Part shown: in pieces, positions 7,012 to 8,364 of the stretch
How positions within the stretch are numbered: position 1 is the stretch's first letter
Layout: each line of letters starts with the position of its first letter
DNA from: Pseudomonadota bacterium
GTDB lineage: Bacteria > Bdellovibrionota_C > UBA2361 > OMII01
Length of the DNA stretch: 8,364 bases
Assembly (NCBI GenBank): GCA_027486155.1
Contig: JAIXPR010000420.1
Location: 1 to 8,364, forward strand
Direction of reading: 5' to 3'
Made by a program: the position numbers and the translations under genes
Notes under the pieces: model-generated
The model's database searches: none
What the model saw: the letters and a program-made list of their open reading frames with translations, nothing else
What the model was told of the DNA's origin: nothing

Positions 7012-8364
7012 CTACTCGCCCAGCGGGTTTAAGTCAGAAACGTTGCAAATGACGCTCGTGATAGACATCATTTTCCATCCCTCTGTATTCGATGACGAAT
7101 CAATGTGCCGAACCGAGGGGTTTTGGCACCTTGATGTGGCGAGCTGAATGGCCTCACCGTTGACAGCCTTATTGTGGAACGTATCCACAATCAAAAAATG
7201 TATGTGCTTCCAGTTGGAGAACGATTCGGATTCGTTGGCCTGGTCCCGTAGCTTCGTCCAAAGGTAGACCCAGTTGCGTGATATCCATGACTGAGCCTTG
7301 AACGGCTCTTTGATGAATTCAGGGAGTTGTTCCGTTCGGTAGAATGAGAGCAGGTTGGGACGGTTTTCAGGTGCGGAGAGGTGGTCCAGGAGTAGGAAGG
7401 TAAATTTGGATGGATCATACCCCTGTCCCAGGTCGGATACGACGATGGTTCCGGCTGGTGTCAGCTGCTGTATCTGTTGCGCCATGGCGATCTCAGGGGC
7501 TTCCCCATAACGCCAAAAGCGTCCCGAGAGCCAAATGTAACTGGTGTACGCGATGAAGCACGCGCTGGCGACCCCCACAGTCATCTGCGTGAGAACATGG
7601 CGCCACCTGTGGGCGCCATAGGTCGCGAGTGTTATGCAACAGGAGATAGCGATCGCGGCTAAGGAGTCGATAGCCGGATATATCGTTGACATTCGCTTTG
7701 CGTATGCCTGTGATGAAAGGATTCCCGGAAGGAGAGCCGCCACACACCATCCCAACATCACCGATGTCTCAAATCGCTTTCGTTGCGCCAAAAGAATAAA
7801 GAGCCCCACCATCGAAAATGCGACGATTACCCACGCCTCACTTCGCGCTGTTAGGTTATCGGTAGATGGAACCCATTCCTGATGAAACATGTACGGCATC
7901 TTATAAAAGAGGCCTTGTATGAAGTCCGCGCAGTGTTGCAGCGTGGTTGAGATGACAGAGATAGCCCTCGAAGCCAAACTCGCTTGTATCTCTTGGTTGC
8001 CCCATGAGGCTCGTGGGCCGGTGAGTGTGAAGGGATTGGTAAACGCGAAGCCGTTGCCGGCTGCATAGTGCGTAAGGGGTAGGCCGATAATCCATAACCC
8101 TAATCCCACGAGGATGGCTAACGTTTGGCGCCATGCGAAAAGGCCCGAACCTCGGTTATTGAGAGCGTAAAAGCCTAGCGCGATGAAGGGAATCGTCACC
8201 GCCGCTTGTCCGGAGGGGTATTGATGCCACGAGAGGCCCATCATGAAGGCCACGGCTCCATACCAGGAGAGCTTTTTGGTATCGGCGGCTCTCAGTAATG
8301 CGAAGCACAAAAGCAGGGAGGGCCAGGTCGTCACTCCATGAGGGTGCACGTCGGTGCGGCTCCA
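7012..8364 (-). CDS. GT39-like membrane glycosyltransferase, 5' end beyond the window
   Basis: The C-terminal 450 codons of a polytopic GT-C glycosyltransferase. The reading frame stays open to the right edge (codons for WSRTD precede the first in-window start codon, GTG 8347-8349), so that GTG is probably internal and the true start lies outside. SRTDVHPHG (8361-8335) and GLSWHQYPSGQ (residues 38-48 counted from that GTG) fit the SR... and GLxxYxYxxxR blocks that follow the catalytic loop in PMT_2/GT39 proteins. LWIIGLPLTHY (85-95) and AKRMSTIYPAI (217-227) match later family blocks. About eight helices end near 274, followed by a hydrophilic, probably periplasmic tail (280-445) that begins PEIAMAQQIQ and TIVVSDLG, an alpha/beta pattern. 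This layout mirrors the 679 gene, so the two look like diverged members of one family. The catalytic acidic loop is not in the window. It converges with the 5557 gene. Substrate unknown. Confidence 0.8.
   Translation of the reverse strand, partial: WSRTDVHPHGVTTWPSLLLCFALLRAADTKKLSWYGAVAFMMGLSWHQYPSGQAAVTIPFIALGFYALNNRGSGLFAWRQTLAILVGLGLWIIGLPLTHYAAGNGFAFTNPFTLTGPRASWGNQEIQASLASRAISVISTTLQHCADFIQGLFYKMPYMFHQEWVPSTDNLTARSEAWVIVAFSMVGLFILLAQRKRFETSVMLGWCVAALLPGILSSQAYAKRMSTIYPAIDSLAAIAISCCITLATYGAHRWRHVLTQMTVGVASACFIAYTSYIWLSGRFWRYGEAPEIAMAQQIQQLTPAGTIVVSDLGQGYDPSKFTFLLLDHLSAPENRPNLLSFYRTEQLPEFIKEPFKAQSWISRNWVYLWTKLRDQANESESFSNWKHIHFLIVDTFHNKAVNGEAIQLATSRCQNPSVRHIDSSSNTEGWKMMSITSVICNVSDLNPLGE

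Noticed and set aside
8335..8349. GTG 8347-8349 as the true start of the minus-strand glycosyltransferase
   Set aside because: The frame stays open to the edge and upstream codons (SRTD) match the family, so the gene is cut by the window.
1..8364. CRISPR arrays, tRNA or rRNA genes, toxin-antitoxin pairs
   Set aside because: No regularly spaced repeats, cloverleaf or rRNA-like stretches, and no paired small ORFs were seen on either strand.

Overview
The window is part of a bacterial chromosome with moderately high G+C (judged by eye). It carries four large genes for multi-spanning membrane proteins that handle sugars or acyl groups on the outer face of the cytoplasmic membrane. The fused acyltransferase/SGNH esterase and an IS3-type transposase remnant would suit a Gram-negative, proteobacteria-like host. 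No marker in the window fixes the taxon.

Layout. Positions 1-150 are non-coding and hold a run of 13 C followed by 8 T. Positions 151 to about 608 (minus strand) hold a decayed IS3-family transposase, recognisable by its C-terminal motifs but broken by a frameshift, a deletion and loss of a catalytic Asp. Positions 679-3042 (+) encode a GT-C (GT39/ArnT-like) membrane glycosyltransferase with a long periplasmic tail. Positions 3302-5311 (+) encode an OafA/YrhL-type acyltransferase fused to an SGNH domain. Positions 5557-6798 (+) encode a PIG-V/Gpi18-like mannosyltransferase. From 7012 to the right edge (minus) runs the 3' part of a second GT39-like glycosyltransferase that converges on the others; its N-terminus lies outside the window.

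Working together (inference). GT-C enzymes take sugars from polyprenyl-phosphate carriers on the periplasmic side, and OafA-type enzymes add acyl groups to surface glycans there. The window therefore looks like a piece of a surface-glycan locus (O-antigen, exopolysaccharide, glycolipid or glycoprotein decoration). No cytoplasmic nucleotide-sugar enzyme, flippase or polymerase is visible. The three plus-strand genes are 245-260 bases apart, so they may be separate transcription units rather than a tight operon.

The points most worth a second look are the apparent loss of the usual acidic catalytic motif in the first GT39-like protein, the apparent loss of the family glutamate in the PIG-V-like protein, the beta-rich C-terminal domain of the first gene, the doubtful start of the acyltransferase, and the homopolymer tract beside the IS remnant. 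No clearly new biological system could be demonstrated.
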